Part shown: positions 39,695 through 52,800 of the stretch, piece after piece
Layout of the letters: the number at the start of each line of letters is the position of its first letter
Position numbering within the stretch: the first letter of the stretch is position 1
Source: Channa striata
Lineage: Eukaryota > Chordata > Actinopteri > Anabantiformes > Channidae
Direction of reading: 5' to 3'
Assembly: GCA_033026295.1 (NCBI GenBank)
Contig: CM065170.1
Location: 8,999,540 to 9,063,539, forward strand
Length of the DNA: 64,000 bases
Program-made: the position numbers and the translations under genes
The notes under the pieces: generated by a model
Databases searched by the model: none
The model's input: the letters and a program-made list of their open reading frames with translations, nothing else
Told to the model about the DNA's origin: nothing

Positions 39695-42600
39695 CATTCC
39701 AAACATATTTCTGCATCCAAAGTAAATGAAGAGAGAAGGAAAGAAGCGGGACAGATTGACAGATAAAAATGGAAATACTCATGTATACTTTGAATTGAAG
39801 GGATTAGTTCGGTTTACTCTATAGCATTCCAGGGGCTTTTAAGATTCCCAATCTGCTTCCTTCCTCTCCCCTGTGTACGTGTGTGTGTTTTTTTTTTTTA
39901 CGCAATCCTTCCACCAATTTCCTAGAAAGTTTCTCAGGACCAAGGCACCAGAGCACCACACCAGTCAGCGAGTGGTAGGCAAAACAGAGCTAGAACCAGA
40001 ACTCAGATGAATGGAGGCCAAAGGTCAGAAAAGCTGGGGAGCAAGCTGAAGTTCATGACACATGGAAATGTAAGTTATAGTTTTAATCTGCTGAGGTAAT
40101 GAAACAAAGGCTTTCAATTTCAAAGCTCCACACTCTACAGTTCACCTACTTTTGTCTCAGCTCCAGGGTTTTGTGTGTGTGCACCAACCTTAGCTTATGT
40201 GTGCGATCTGTATGCATGGACTGTGTGCTCTTACCCACAAAGCCATCCCGTCCAACCAACTTCAAAGCCAGCTTGTCCGCCAGCACAGAGGAGTTGCCAT
40301 GGGCGATGTTGGCAAAGGGCCCAGCATGGACAAACACTGGCGTACCCTGCAACAATTAGAGGGGCATACAAATAGGAGAGGTTGAGAACTAGTGTAGCCC
40401 ACAGCAATTCAACAGACCAGACAATACTGAACTCAACATATTTCAGTCAAATGTCGAGGATAAATACTCAAGTGTGGATCTACTTTGGCTGCCAACGTGT
40501 CTGTCAAAACAGTAGGCACAAGTTAAGAGGGATTTGAGTGGCGTGCCAGGCTGAGTGCGGGCCATGCTTCTTTCTCTGTTGATTTGGTTTACTCCTCACA
40601 GACTGCACACAAACATTAACCAAAAGAGCATCTCAAGTGTGAGTTTGTGTAGCTGTCAGACGCTCGGGACAGTACAATTACTGTCACTTATAGTAACTAC
40701 TGCTGTGAACATAAAGACAACATGGAGGAAGAATATAATACATGCAAGTAAATAAATATCGCAAATGTTAAAAACCGAGCTTATGGTTTGAACATGTAAT
40801 CCTTTATGGCTATAAGAGATCAGGTCTCCGTCAGAGTTCAATAACAGAACCAGAAACTTAATCTGAGCTGAATGAAAATATTAATTAGAGGAGGCACTGG
40901 ATGTGAACATGTATCCATATTTAAGAGCACTGCATTAACAGTGTTGCTAAATGTTATTCAAATTGAAATGTTTTAGTTTTCTCCTAATTTAGGGTGAAAC
41001 ACTGATGCTGTCAGCTTACAAGCTGCAGACCTGTCCTAAAAATTGCTCCAGTTTTTGTTCTGAATTATTCAAAGACTTTTTGCATGGTGAATCCAGCAGC
41101 ATGCAGCAAAAGCATTTAAAAAAAAAAATACAGTTTTCAAGGAAGGATCTACTTTTCAACATCACAATCCGTTCACTGAACTCTTTAAAGACTGAAAAAT
41201 GCAAAGACAAAAACCGGTGAAAGCACATGGACCCATTGTTGCTGATTGCAAATTCCTTGAGAGGGAGGAAAAAGGAAGGATGGGAAGGCCTAGCACGATT
41301 TTTCTAAACTTTTGTTTGCATACCTCTCCCTCCGCCTGCATAAACAGCCTCCCCTCAGAGGAGTAAATCAACAATTTAACAAGGCTCTGACAAATGCTGC
41401 CACTTGTCTACTTTCTATGTAAACTAGTTGCGTGAATTCCAGCAGAATGTAGCTACATAAACGAGAAATGTGAAACACACACAAAAGAGCATATGCAAAA
41501 GGAAAAGGGGAAAGACTGCTCACTACAATGGTAAAAAACATCCTTTTTCAATTATTAACCTTTCAATAACATGTTCCTTTTTGAACTCCTGAGGAAAGTT
41601 AACACACGTCATACACTGTGGATTTCCATGTGTGTTTGCAATTTCTGAACTATAATATGACCCAGTTCACTGTTTTCACTCTTTCCACATCAGTACACGA
41701 GGGAAAGCAATTCAGGATATGAATAACCACAAGAGGATGATCAAAGTGGAAACAAATTAAAGGTCTAGTGTGTCACCTCTTCAATTAGTGGATAACGGGG
41801 CAATGACGACTAAATAAATGAATAAAAACAGGAAGATGGAGTTCATGTCATTATTTCCGCTTCTTGTGGATCTTTTTCATACCAAATACAGGACAGTGCT
41901 AAACTAAAAATATTGCCAAACAAGATTTTTAGAGAGCACAAAAAACTTATACCTGAAAGTCTGGAGTCACAGCTGTGATGGTCTAGGCTATGCTCTATTG
42001 CTTCTTCCCAGGACAGATGTTTGCAGTGAAACTCCACGTAGACAGGATGTTTGAAAAACATACAGAATGACTGAGGACTGCTTAAAGGACACGTACACAG
42101 AGACTGGGTTCCTCTCCTGCTATGTCCCCCTAAACTCTACCCAATCTCAAACAACACAGACAGAAACCAACTAGCTTCCACATGCCAACTCTATTCTCAT
42201 GTGTGCATCTGCATTTAACACACACACACAAACACACACACGCAAACACGCACACAGGCCAAAAGGGCACAAAGGCCACGGGCAGTCATATTCGATGGAA
42301 AGTTCTCATGAAGCACTGAAGTCCGGTCGGTCCTGATACCAGTTCCCTGACCAGAATCACAGGAAACCCACACAGGAAACAGTTTCACACAACAGGACCA
42401 CAATGCTTCCTCCAAAAACACAGAAAGTCACCAAATCTGTGCTCAGTGAAACACCCCGCCCCACTCCATACCCTCGAAAACACCCAATCTGGGAGCGTCT
42501 GATTATTTTCCCCACCCAATAACCATGTAATGAAGGTTTATGTTCAAAACCAGCAAAGAACAAACAAACGAAAAATAGAAAAACACAAAAAAAGAGAAAC

Positions 42601-45600
42601 ACAAAGCTGTTATCAGAAGCTTGACCACTAACATTGTGAGAACTGTAAACTTCCGTCTCTGACTGCCCAGCTGGGAGCCGCTGTCATACACTATGCTGAG
42701 TGAACACTACGCTGTGTGAGTACGTCCTTAAAAACCATAATGGCAAATTCATCAAAGCTGAAGAGAACATTTCCCCTCTCATCCCATAGTTTGTAACATG
42801 ATCAGACTTCTGTAAACTTGGCAATGCTTTTACCTCAGGTTGTAAGAAAACAGAAATACAAAATGCAATCTACTCTCCTCTAGTTGTTCATTTTTCCACC
42901 AGTATTTGGACAGCCTTGGGTTGATAATGCCTATCCGCATGCTGTGTAAAAACACAAACAGTTTACAGTATGCACCATAAAATCTAAATTAAATTCAGAT
43001 TAGGCTGTTTGCTTAGGACAGCTGCATGAATCTGGACTGAGTGACCGATCTGAAAGCTCTACATGTCCTGTGCAGAACTGCTGTTGTGATTAAAAGCCAT
43101 GGGAGGAAAATATCTCTCAACCTTAGTAAAAAAAAAATGTAAGTAAAACACTTTCTACCCATTTTTTTCTCTTACATCAGGGGGAATATCCCTGTGGAGT
43201 GTCAACCTATAAATTCTACAAAATATTAATCAGGAGACTCGGTGTAGCAGGATAATTTATATTTACGCATTGTTATGTGAAGGTCTCACCTCCAGAGTCT
43301 GCATCAATGTGGGCTTGATGGCATCCTTCATTAAAACGGCCAGTGCTCCACTCACACCCTGACATGGAGGAAGGACAATAGATGAGGGCAGTTGTTGAAA
43401 TAATGAAAGTTCTCATGTTAGCAAATAAAACTTTAACCCGTTTAATAAAAACAACTTAAATCATCGTAAATAAAATGGATAATTAGTTGTCCTCTACAGA
43501 TAAAGATCAGCCACAGTCAATTTGTGGGTCTCTGCTTGGGCCTGGCTCTGAAGAGGGGTAATGTTTTGGATCAGGAACAAATCAGAAAAGCTCATTTAAC
43601 TCGATAGGAGGCCCTTCTCTTCAAATATAAAACAACAAAGTGCAGATTTCTGTGGCAAACCAGATCCAGACTACAGAAGGATCTATGTGACACATCTCAG
43701 ACCACATGTTATACTTTGATTAGAAGTTCTGTATGAAAAAGGGAAGTGGTACCGTAGTATGTTTAAAACAAGATGAACTGCTAAGCTGAGAGTTTGACAA
43801 GGGACACCTATCCTTCAACCTTGTTTCTACGTGGTAATAGAAACAACAATAACGTGAACGTTCAAAAGACAGTAATTTAGCCGTTTCAATACTGTGGTGG
43901 TAGAAATTCTGGGTGACCGTAGTCATAAGGTAATTGAAGGGTGGTTAAGGTTCCCATGTTCCCTCGGTAAACAAACCACACAGTGACGCATACCAGGTCC
44001 TCTGCAGTGACAGGCTTTCCAGAGCGACTCGTCCCCACCACCATGCGTGCCAGTCTGTCTTTCATATCTGCCAAGCTGTCTGCCAGAGCCAGGATGGCCA
44101 TGATCTCGCTGGCCACTGCAATGTCGAATCCAGTCTGGAGTGTGAGAAAAGAGCGTAAACCACAAGGGTGAGAAACTGAGGCTTCTACAGCTGGGGGATT
44201 TAACAGTTCTAATTTAACCAGCTGTGAACTAGAACGGAAGAAATTCTGTAGTTTGCCAGCAGTCATGTGAATGTTTGCAGAAATATGTTTTATTTTCACA
44301 ATAGAATAAATGTATTTTAAGATGTGGTGGCTGCTCAGTAAAGACCAATATTGAACAAACGAAAGACAGGAGAATTTGAATCCTATGACCACAGTTTGGC
44401 AAAACAATTAAACCAAGACCATGTTTAACTAATTACTGATGTGTCTTTCATCAATAATTACGTAAAACTAACAGAAAAAGAGAGAAGCAGAAAGAAAAAG
44501 GGGAAAAAACATAAATAAGGATTACCCACAGCGAAGAGTATGAAAAAACATACTCTACCAAGACTCTATTCCACATGACAAAAAAAAAACATGACTTTAA
44601 ACCACATTAATTCGCCAAGGAACACATTTCTATTCCCAGTCACAGTGAAAATACCCCGAGGGGCTATAGTGTATCCAACACTGGAGGAAGGTGGAGGACA
44701 GAGGAATGAAAGGGAAACAGAAAGGATGAAATGATGCCGGTAAATGTAAGCATATGGCTGAGCTAGCTTAATGGCTGTGTGTGTGTGTGTGTGAGTGTGT
44801 GTGAGTGAATAGGTGTGTCGGTTTTCTCCTCTTTCAAACATTTGCTTTCACTTAGGGCAACTTGCTTCCCATTGAGGTGAAGTGTTTATTTACAGGATTT
44901 CATTTAGTTGTCGTTAAGGCTCAGATACATCTGGGCTTTATCATAGTCAGACAAGAATGAAATGGAGGGGAGGGTCTGTATGTGTGCACATGAGAAAGTT
45001 TTTAGATACTCAGCCAAATTGTACGAGTACCTAGAAGTCACAAATTCAATGCCACGTTAACAATATTACATCCATGTGTAATGGATGTATCTGCAATGTA
45101 TATGAAAAGTAAAAACGCTGTCACACTGTGTGGTCCAATTGTCGGATATTTGCAAAGAACAGAAATGTAACACATATAGATTAGTCTTCGTCCAAAACCC
45201 GTCGCAGTTACATTAGTCATATAGCAGACGCTTTTTCACCCCAGCGTCTTAAAGGTGAGGAGCACACATTAAGAGCAACTTGGGATTCAGTGTCTTGCCT
45301 GAGGACATAGACATGTGGCCAGGAAAAACCAGGGATCAAACCACTGACCCGCTGCTCTATCAACTGGCTCATGGCCTCCCAGTAAAAATACACAAAGCCA
45401 GGCAAGTTTGAGAGAAATATTTAAAAAGAACACCCGTCATTGAGAGAAGATTGTGAAAGCACGGGAGCCGCATACCTCTCTCATCTGTCCTTTTTCAGTG
45501 CTTGCCTGTCCGACTGTGATCTTCCTCAAGAAACGGTCGTTCGTATCGACAACTTGAAAAACAACGAAACAAAAAAAGTTACATTTTAGCACAATCTCAA

Positions 45601-48600
45601 GAATGTGCCACTTAAGGCACACAAAACTTCACAGTGGAAAAACCATAAAAACCATTTCCATATGTGTTGTTAAAAAGAAGCAAATCGACTTCATTTGTGA
45701 GTAAGTGTCCAGACCATCTGGTCCACACCACCATCAAAAGTGCTGATGCTGGGCTATGAGGAGGTTTTCCCTCTTACTTTCTTCACTTAACACTCAACCT
45801 AATCTCTTATAATATGACTAGAGGAACAGGCAGACTACTCTGTGGATAGGCTGCGGTTAAAAATCAGTCAGGAAGCCACAAGAACCAAATATTATCTTGA
45901 TGCTGGTTTAGTGTAATGAAAGTTAAAAACATGGCTTGTTTCGTTAACATACATTACATTCAGTGGCAAATCTGTTTTTAATCTCCAGGGTCCTTCTCTT
46001 AAGAATGGAATCTGGAGTTACTGAAGTAAATATCACATCACTCAGAGCAGCAGCCAACTTGTTGTTCTCACTGACGACTTTATACCAAAACAAGTACTAC
46101 TGAGGTAGCTATTCCCACATACCACACACATATATATCGTCCATTGACTGATAACTGCCACATTTCTAGAAAAGCTGTGTACATTTTATGTGAACATAGG
46201 GGCACAGGAAGAGTTGTCACTCCCCATTTTCATCCATTAGGATTAAAATATCTTATATCGAATGCATGCCAGTTCTAGGATGCATGTGACATTCCTCACG
46301 CATGGCACAATAAAAGACTGACTTAGTGAACCACGTGATGTTTTTCAAAACACTGTTGATGTAAATTAGATTTGTGTGATAGTCATGGTATTGGTTGTGA
46401 TTGAGAATATGACTCTGTGCTTGCAGAAAATTACGCTGCTGGTTTATAAACAAAAAATTATATTTCATTCTTCACCTCTCTGCCAGGTGATCTTGGCAGG
46501 GTCCAAGTCAAGACGGACAAAGTTGCTGACTTCTTGCGGTGTCAGAGTTGCAGGGTCTGTTTTGTTGATGCCAAGACGCTGCATGTGAAAAGAGAAAGAA
46601 GATGTGAGGATTCTCCATATGTGGTATTTGGAGAAGTGAATTTGTACAATTGTTGGTTTTGGTTCCACTTGTGCCCACATTTTAATCTTAGCTTTGGCAC
46701 TAAAGCTAATGCAGGAATTAATCTGACTTGTGGCACTATGACCACTCCCAATTTTAGTTTTTTAATAAAATCTGTGCTACTTTTCCTGCTGTGTAGATGC
46801 CAAGCAGATGCTGTATCAAAAGTATAATTCAAGCATGTGAAAACAATAAATTACCAGCAGATAAACTCACTGTCAGGTTCAAAAGGTTCACTGTGAGTGC
46901 TCTAGTTCTCAATCAGTGTATCTATTAAGACCAATAAATAATTTATAGCCCTTTTAACTTCTCATCCCAAAGTTTGTTATACAACAGGACAGACAAACAT
47001 TGGGAGAACTTATGTTCAAAAGTCTTCTTCCTGTCTCCATAGCATCAGCCAAATATCAATGGCCACTTCTATAGGTACACCTGTACAATCTAGTGCAATC
47101 CATTACATCATTTATGCCATAAATTTCTACTTTTTAATTATATTAAGAGGTGGTTATAATGTCTTGGCCCACTCTTTCAACTTAAATAGGGTAGCCAAAA
47201 CACTGTAAGAACCTTTTAGTATAATGCACACCAGTACAATAATCTCCATTACAATAAAAAATGCCTTTCTGACAGTTTCAATATGAAAACAGAGAAAACA
47301 CAACCCTGCAAGTAGAGGCAGAGCTGCTGTTTGGAATTTCATTAGCCTGTACTGGTGTACCTAACAAAGTGGTCAGTGAGGGTATGTATTTTACCTGATG
47401 AAACGTGATATTTAGTCTTCAACACTACATCAAAGAGCAATACTCATTTGGAAAAGTGGATATGAAAGAAGGTAAGAGTGTACATTTTAAAACCACCTCA
47501 CTGAGAGCCTCTAGTGGACAAAGATTTTTTTTTTTTTTTTTTTTTTTAGGAGTGAACCCAGCAACATGGTTGACAAGAGGGATTCTAACACTGTAGTATT
47601 TAGACTTACACGTAACCTGGAGATCTGGATGGGTGAAAATTTTCTGACTCCATTCACCGAGGGGACCAGTCTATTGAAAAGAGCCTTGGAAGTACAAGAC
47701 AAAACAGTTATATCCATAAACTGCAAAACAACTACAAATCCAGTTTCAATGACATTGTGAGGTAAGATGAAGTTAAGACAAGTACAGAGGTGTCTGGGTT
47801 ATGTGTGGTGCACCAAAACAAGGGCTAATATTACATAAATCCTATACATTAAATTTATATTTAACACACCTAGCATTTGCATTGAAGCATTACTCAAATG
47901 CTTCTTCTTTAATGTTACTATTTAGTTAATGTATTATTTTCTTTCTTAAAAATCAAAACATGTGGGCTACACTTCATTACTTTTATTAGGTAGTGTTTAA
48001 AGAGTGCTAAGTAACTTGCACATCATTAGACTGATATTCAGGTCAAAGGTTATAAAGTGTGGTGGAAGAAAAAGCAATTACAATTGGACACCAGAATACA
48101 CTCACCTTGTCTGACTGAGTCGCCTCATGGAGCATCCTGGCATCAATAGCTGCTGCCACCAGGTTATTCGCTGCTGTGATGGCATGAATGTCGCCAGTCA
48201 GATGAAGGTTAAACTAAAGCATAAAAAAAAACAAAAGAATAATGGGGAACAGCCACAAGTCGTCAAAACACAACTACAGAAATGCAGTAGTACATGTTAT
48301 TGTTCTGGAAAAATTTAGCTAAATTGATAAAATCACAAACTTTAGCCTGACATGATAAATGTGGCTTCGAACAAAGCTATCTTTTGATATTATGATACAA
48401 TATACTGTTTATCATCAGCACTTTGATTTAAAATAACAGTCATGCAGTGTGAAGAGAGGGTGGTAGAGTCTTATTGTAGGCAACTTGTCTAGAGCTCTGA
48501 AACTCTGGGAAATGTTATGCCACAACTCCAGGGGTCGTAAGTATGCACATAAGTGTGTTTTTGTTCAAACTGCTGGGAGTCTCTGCCAGTTACTGCTCTT

Positions 48601-49896
48601 TGAAGTGAGCTCTGGGCCTTTGAAAGACTACTGTGAGTCTTTCTGTATGCCTTACCTCCTCCATAGGTATGACCTGGGCATATCCCCCTCCTGCAGCTCC
48701 TCCTAGTTAAAAGGGAAGAGGTGACACAGTCAGAGGGAGACAACAGGACAAGGACATACAAAGAAGGAATGCTAAGTGCTTGACTACTCCACCCTAGCAA
48801 ACATGTAGCAGGATGTGAAGCCTTTGCTTCACGCTGACAAAAAAGACGACTCATAATTCCCCTTCAAAGACTTCAATGGGCATACAAAAATTAAGACATT
48901 TATTCAACAGTAATTGGTGGGAGAGTGGTTACCACTGTCACACCACCGCTAAAATGTCCCAGGTTCGAAACCACCAGCTGTGGCCTTTCTGAATAGAGTT
49001 TGCATGTTCTCCCGCAGCTTGTGTAGGTTTCTTCAAACTACTCTGGTTTAAAATACCATCGAATTTAATCTGTCAAGGAAGGGTGTACCCCAACTCTTAT
49101 TCAATGACAGACTGGATAGACTTCGGTCCCCCATTACAACGAAAAGGATATACAATGGATGGATTTAAAAGTAACATTAACCATTTAAAAAAGATGGACT
49201 TAATGATGTTTTAGACTAAATTAATTCTAAAACAACAAGTGAATGTGTGACATTATACATAATGTTTCTCGATACATGTTAAAGAGGTAAAAGCATACTT
49301 CTCAAACAGGGTATGTACCACTAAGTAATCATTTCTGACCTTTAACGCCAAAGGTGGGTCCCTGGGAAGGCTGTCTGAGACAGGCGAAAGAGTTGAGCTT
49401 GAGGTGTGCAGACAGAGCCTGGACAAGGCCAATGGTCACTGTGCTTTTACCTTCCCCCAGTGGGGTGGGCGTTATGCTATGAATGGAAGACATAAGATAA
49501 CATTTTTCATTTTCTCGTTAATACGTTAATTACATTAACTGGCAACTGTTTTTTTTAAAGATTATACATTTCATTTCACTACTTTGAGGTAATACAAGGG
49601 AAAAGAAGAGCACTAAAAAGACTTGTTACATTAAAATTACAAATTTCACCATTACGTTGTAGTGAAGGAATAAAAATGATAAAGAAAATAAGGACCTGGT
49701 TTGATCAATAAATCAAACTCACCCAGCAACCAGCACATATTTCCCGTCCGGCTGTGTGTGCAACCGGTCTAACACAGAGAGTCGGACCTTAGCTTTGCTT
49801 CGGCCATAAGCTTCAAGCTCTTGTGGCAGTAAACCAATCTCCTCAGCCAGCTGGTTCACTGCTTTGGGCGTCTGGGCTCTAGAAATCTCAATGTCA
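25776..49896 (-). CDS. mthfd1l: mthfd1l exons 11-27: formyltetrahydrofolate synthetase domain
   Basis: The catalytic domain begins at SDIEISRAQTPKA and runs to the C terminus. It keeps the ATP-binding segment TPTPLGEGKST (exon 12), the first family signature split across exons 12 and 13 (GVKG/GAAGGGY), HLTGDIHAITAANN (exon 14), DTNDRFLRKIT (exon 17), HAGPFANIAHGNSS (exon 20), EAGFGADIGMEKF and the second family signature (exon 21), and GLPTRPCFYDIDLD in the last exon. Exon 22 is only 42 nt and exon 13 only 47 nt. All residues expected for activity appear intact. Confidence 0.95.
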
Positions 49897-52800
49897 CTGA
49901 CAAACACAGAAATCATAGCAAATCATTAGGTACTTTTAATAATATTCAAATATTACAACAATGTTTCAGTGTGTTATACACCACAATCAACATTATTCTT
50001 ATAATCCTAGCATTTAAAGTTTTATATGACACAATAAAAGGCTCCTACATCTGTGTAGATGAATATAGAAATTTCCTAATAGCTTGTCATGGAACCCACT
50101 ATACCTTGGTACTGGGGTCATAGGCTGCAGTTTGAGGCTGTGCAGACGCCAGGGTCGGTACTGCTGCTCCTGGAGCCATCGACTGTAACTATGCACCACA
50201 TTCTAGGAGACAAACAGAAGTAACCAGAATAAAAAAAAAGTGAACAATTAGAAAGAATATAGGAAGCAAACAGGACAGGGACAAAGGACAGAAACAAAAG
50301 CGCACCTGTGTTCTGTAGGCTGCTATGAGGTGTTCTAACCCAGACATTGAGGGCATCTCAACGGCATTTTCATCTAAAACAAAAACCGTATTAAAAGACA
50401 AGCAAACACTTTAGAAACTCAAGAGTATTCTCAAACTCCCTGAATGCATTCTGAAAGATGAACAGCAAACAGGACTGAAGTAAAAAAAAAAAATGCAATT
50501 CAAAGACGTTAAGAAACTTTTGTTCTCTACTATAGCTCAAACCAAAGCAGAATACATAAAATGATATTCACAATACATTTAAAAATACCTGTCACCACGC
50601 TGTTCCCACAGCGAATGACAGCAGCACCCGGTCTAAACCAGGTGGGTGGGACATCAATATCCTCTGCCCCTAACAGGACCACCGCATCAGCCTGCATTAC
50701 CTACAAGAGGTGACGTGAGAATAACCTCAAAATACTATATGTGAGAAGTCATGAGTCATGAGAAAAAAGACAACATAAATCAAGGAAGTGTAAACAAGCA
50801 CACACACACCACACCTGTCTCTGCAGGCTATTGGAGCTCCAATTACTTTTCAGGGCTCCCATTCCAGTTCTCTCAATCAGGCACTGCAGGGCCAATGCCA
50901 GGGGCCCTTCTCCTCCAACCAGCAACACTGTTTTTCCATCCAAAGAAGCATCTGTAAAAAAGGTTAGAGTTCAGCGTCATGACATAAACTCTATTTATGA
51001 TGGGCTTTACAGACACAAGCAACCAGGCCACATTATCTGATCAAATGTGCATCAGTATTAAGATGCTGAACATGGACACGGTCATGGATGACAATTACCC
51101 TGTTCCAAAGATAATGTCCATAGGCTTTAGATTAAATTTCATAATGTACAAGACATCAAGTCTGTTGAGAAACGGCATTGGAATGATGAGGAAGTCTCCA
51201 ACCTCCCACCCCCAAAAGCTATTTTTTTCCAAATGAAAATGGGTACTCATATTTTATAACATTTATTCTCATAGCTGATTTATCTGCTCTGTACTTATAC
51301 AGCGCTTTACTACCTATTGGTACTCAATGCGTTTCACACTGCTTCTCATTCACCCATTCACACCCACAGTCCCACACACACTCATACACTGATATGAGAA
51401 TTGCTATGCAGCTGGCCAACACTTTCCGGGAGCAACTTAAGTGAGGGTTTCACGTCCTGCTTAAGAATACTTCGACATGTGACTGGAAGAACTGAGGATC
51501 AAACCAACAACTATAGGATTGATGGACAAACTACTAATCACCACAGTCGCCCAAAAAAAAAAACAGATAAAGGAGTGAACATCTCCTGCTCTGACTGAAG
51601 CTGGGAGGGGCCTACAGCAGCACCCACTGCTCATTGATAAGCGTCAGAACGATATGCGTTTTTACGTCAGAGTCTCCAGAAGTCTTATGCAGGATTCATT
51701 AACCCTTTGATGAGGTACTTGGAAAGTGGGTTTAGAGACCCCTGCATTAGTGAAACTCTTCTACTGGTTGTGCTGTGAGGGACACTCAAAATAACTATGA
51801 CCCCATACATACCTGAACTTTGACCCCTCTAGTTTAGCAGTTAGCCGGGTGAGTCACTAATAATTGTATCAACTATAGCCATGGGATATGCTAGGATGAC
51901 TCTAAAGAACCTCTGCAGAAGCAAATTTATGTACAATTACAACTGCATGTTAGTTTATCCTTTACTTTTCATGAGCCAAACAACTTTCATTAGTCACATT
52001 GGACAAAATTTACAAACTAAAAATGTATGGGACTAAATTGCGTTCCCACAGACTCACCATGTTTCTCTAGCAGATCTAGAACAGCTCTGACTGTTGGTGG
52101 CACAAACACTTTGCTCAAGTCGCCTCGTATTAAACGGCCCATGTTCAAATCTGATATCCTATAAAAAGACAAAAATTAAAATAAATACACAACATTTAAT
52201 TAATGTATATTCTTGCAGTCATTTTTTGCCGGTCAAAGGATTTTTAGATTATTCATAGTGCTTTAAAAGACCACACATCATTTTCTGAGTTGTCTACAAG
52301 GTTTAGCACTCTTGAATGGCATTTTATAGTAGAGTGTACCAAGCTTTTTAGAAAATTATTAAGGGTTTCTTACTAATTTTCTAATTCTCTTGTCAGCTAA
52401 AAGATTCATTTAGAATATTCTTTGTAATTTGCTCAAATATTTAAAGCTCAACATGAATAAATGCATTTATTTGGACAAAGAAACACACACTGCTGATCTA
52501 CTCTACCTGCCTGGAAAAACTCAGCTGCTATAACAGGTATTTCTGCATTTACAGTTTTTATTTCTTTTACCCCTCTATATCCTTCTCAGGTTTGAGTACG
52601 TTGAGCACTCGGCTGGTGAGGGAACCTGGAGGAAGATGGAGGTAGACACCGTGCACTCTGGCATCCTCATTCAGTTTCATCACCTCCTCCACAATCTACA
52701 TACAGACATAAAAAAGTCATGCTAAAAATAATCACAGTACTTACTGAGCACAACTGCATCTACAGTAAATACTGTGCTATACTGTATGTGATGGGTCTAC

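Larger units (their letters stand above)
34678..40234 (-). other. mthfd1l: mthfd1l intron 20 (5.6 kb, the largest in the gene)
   Basis: Non-coding. It contains a TG run at 37153-37172, a CA run at 39664-39697 and several homopolymer A/T runs. No embedded gene recognised. Confidence 0.75.
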
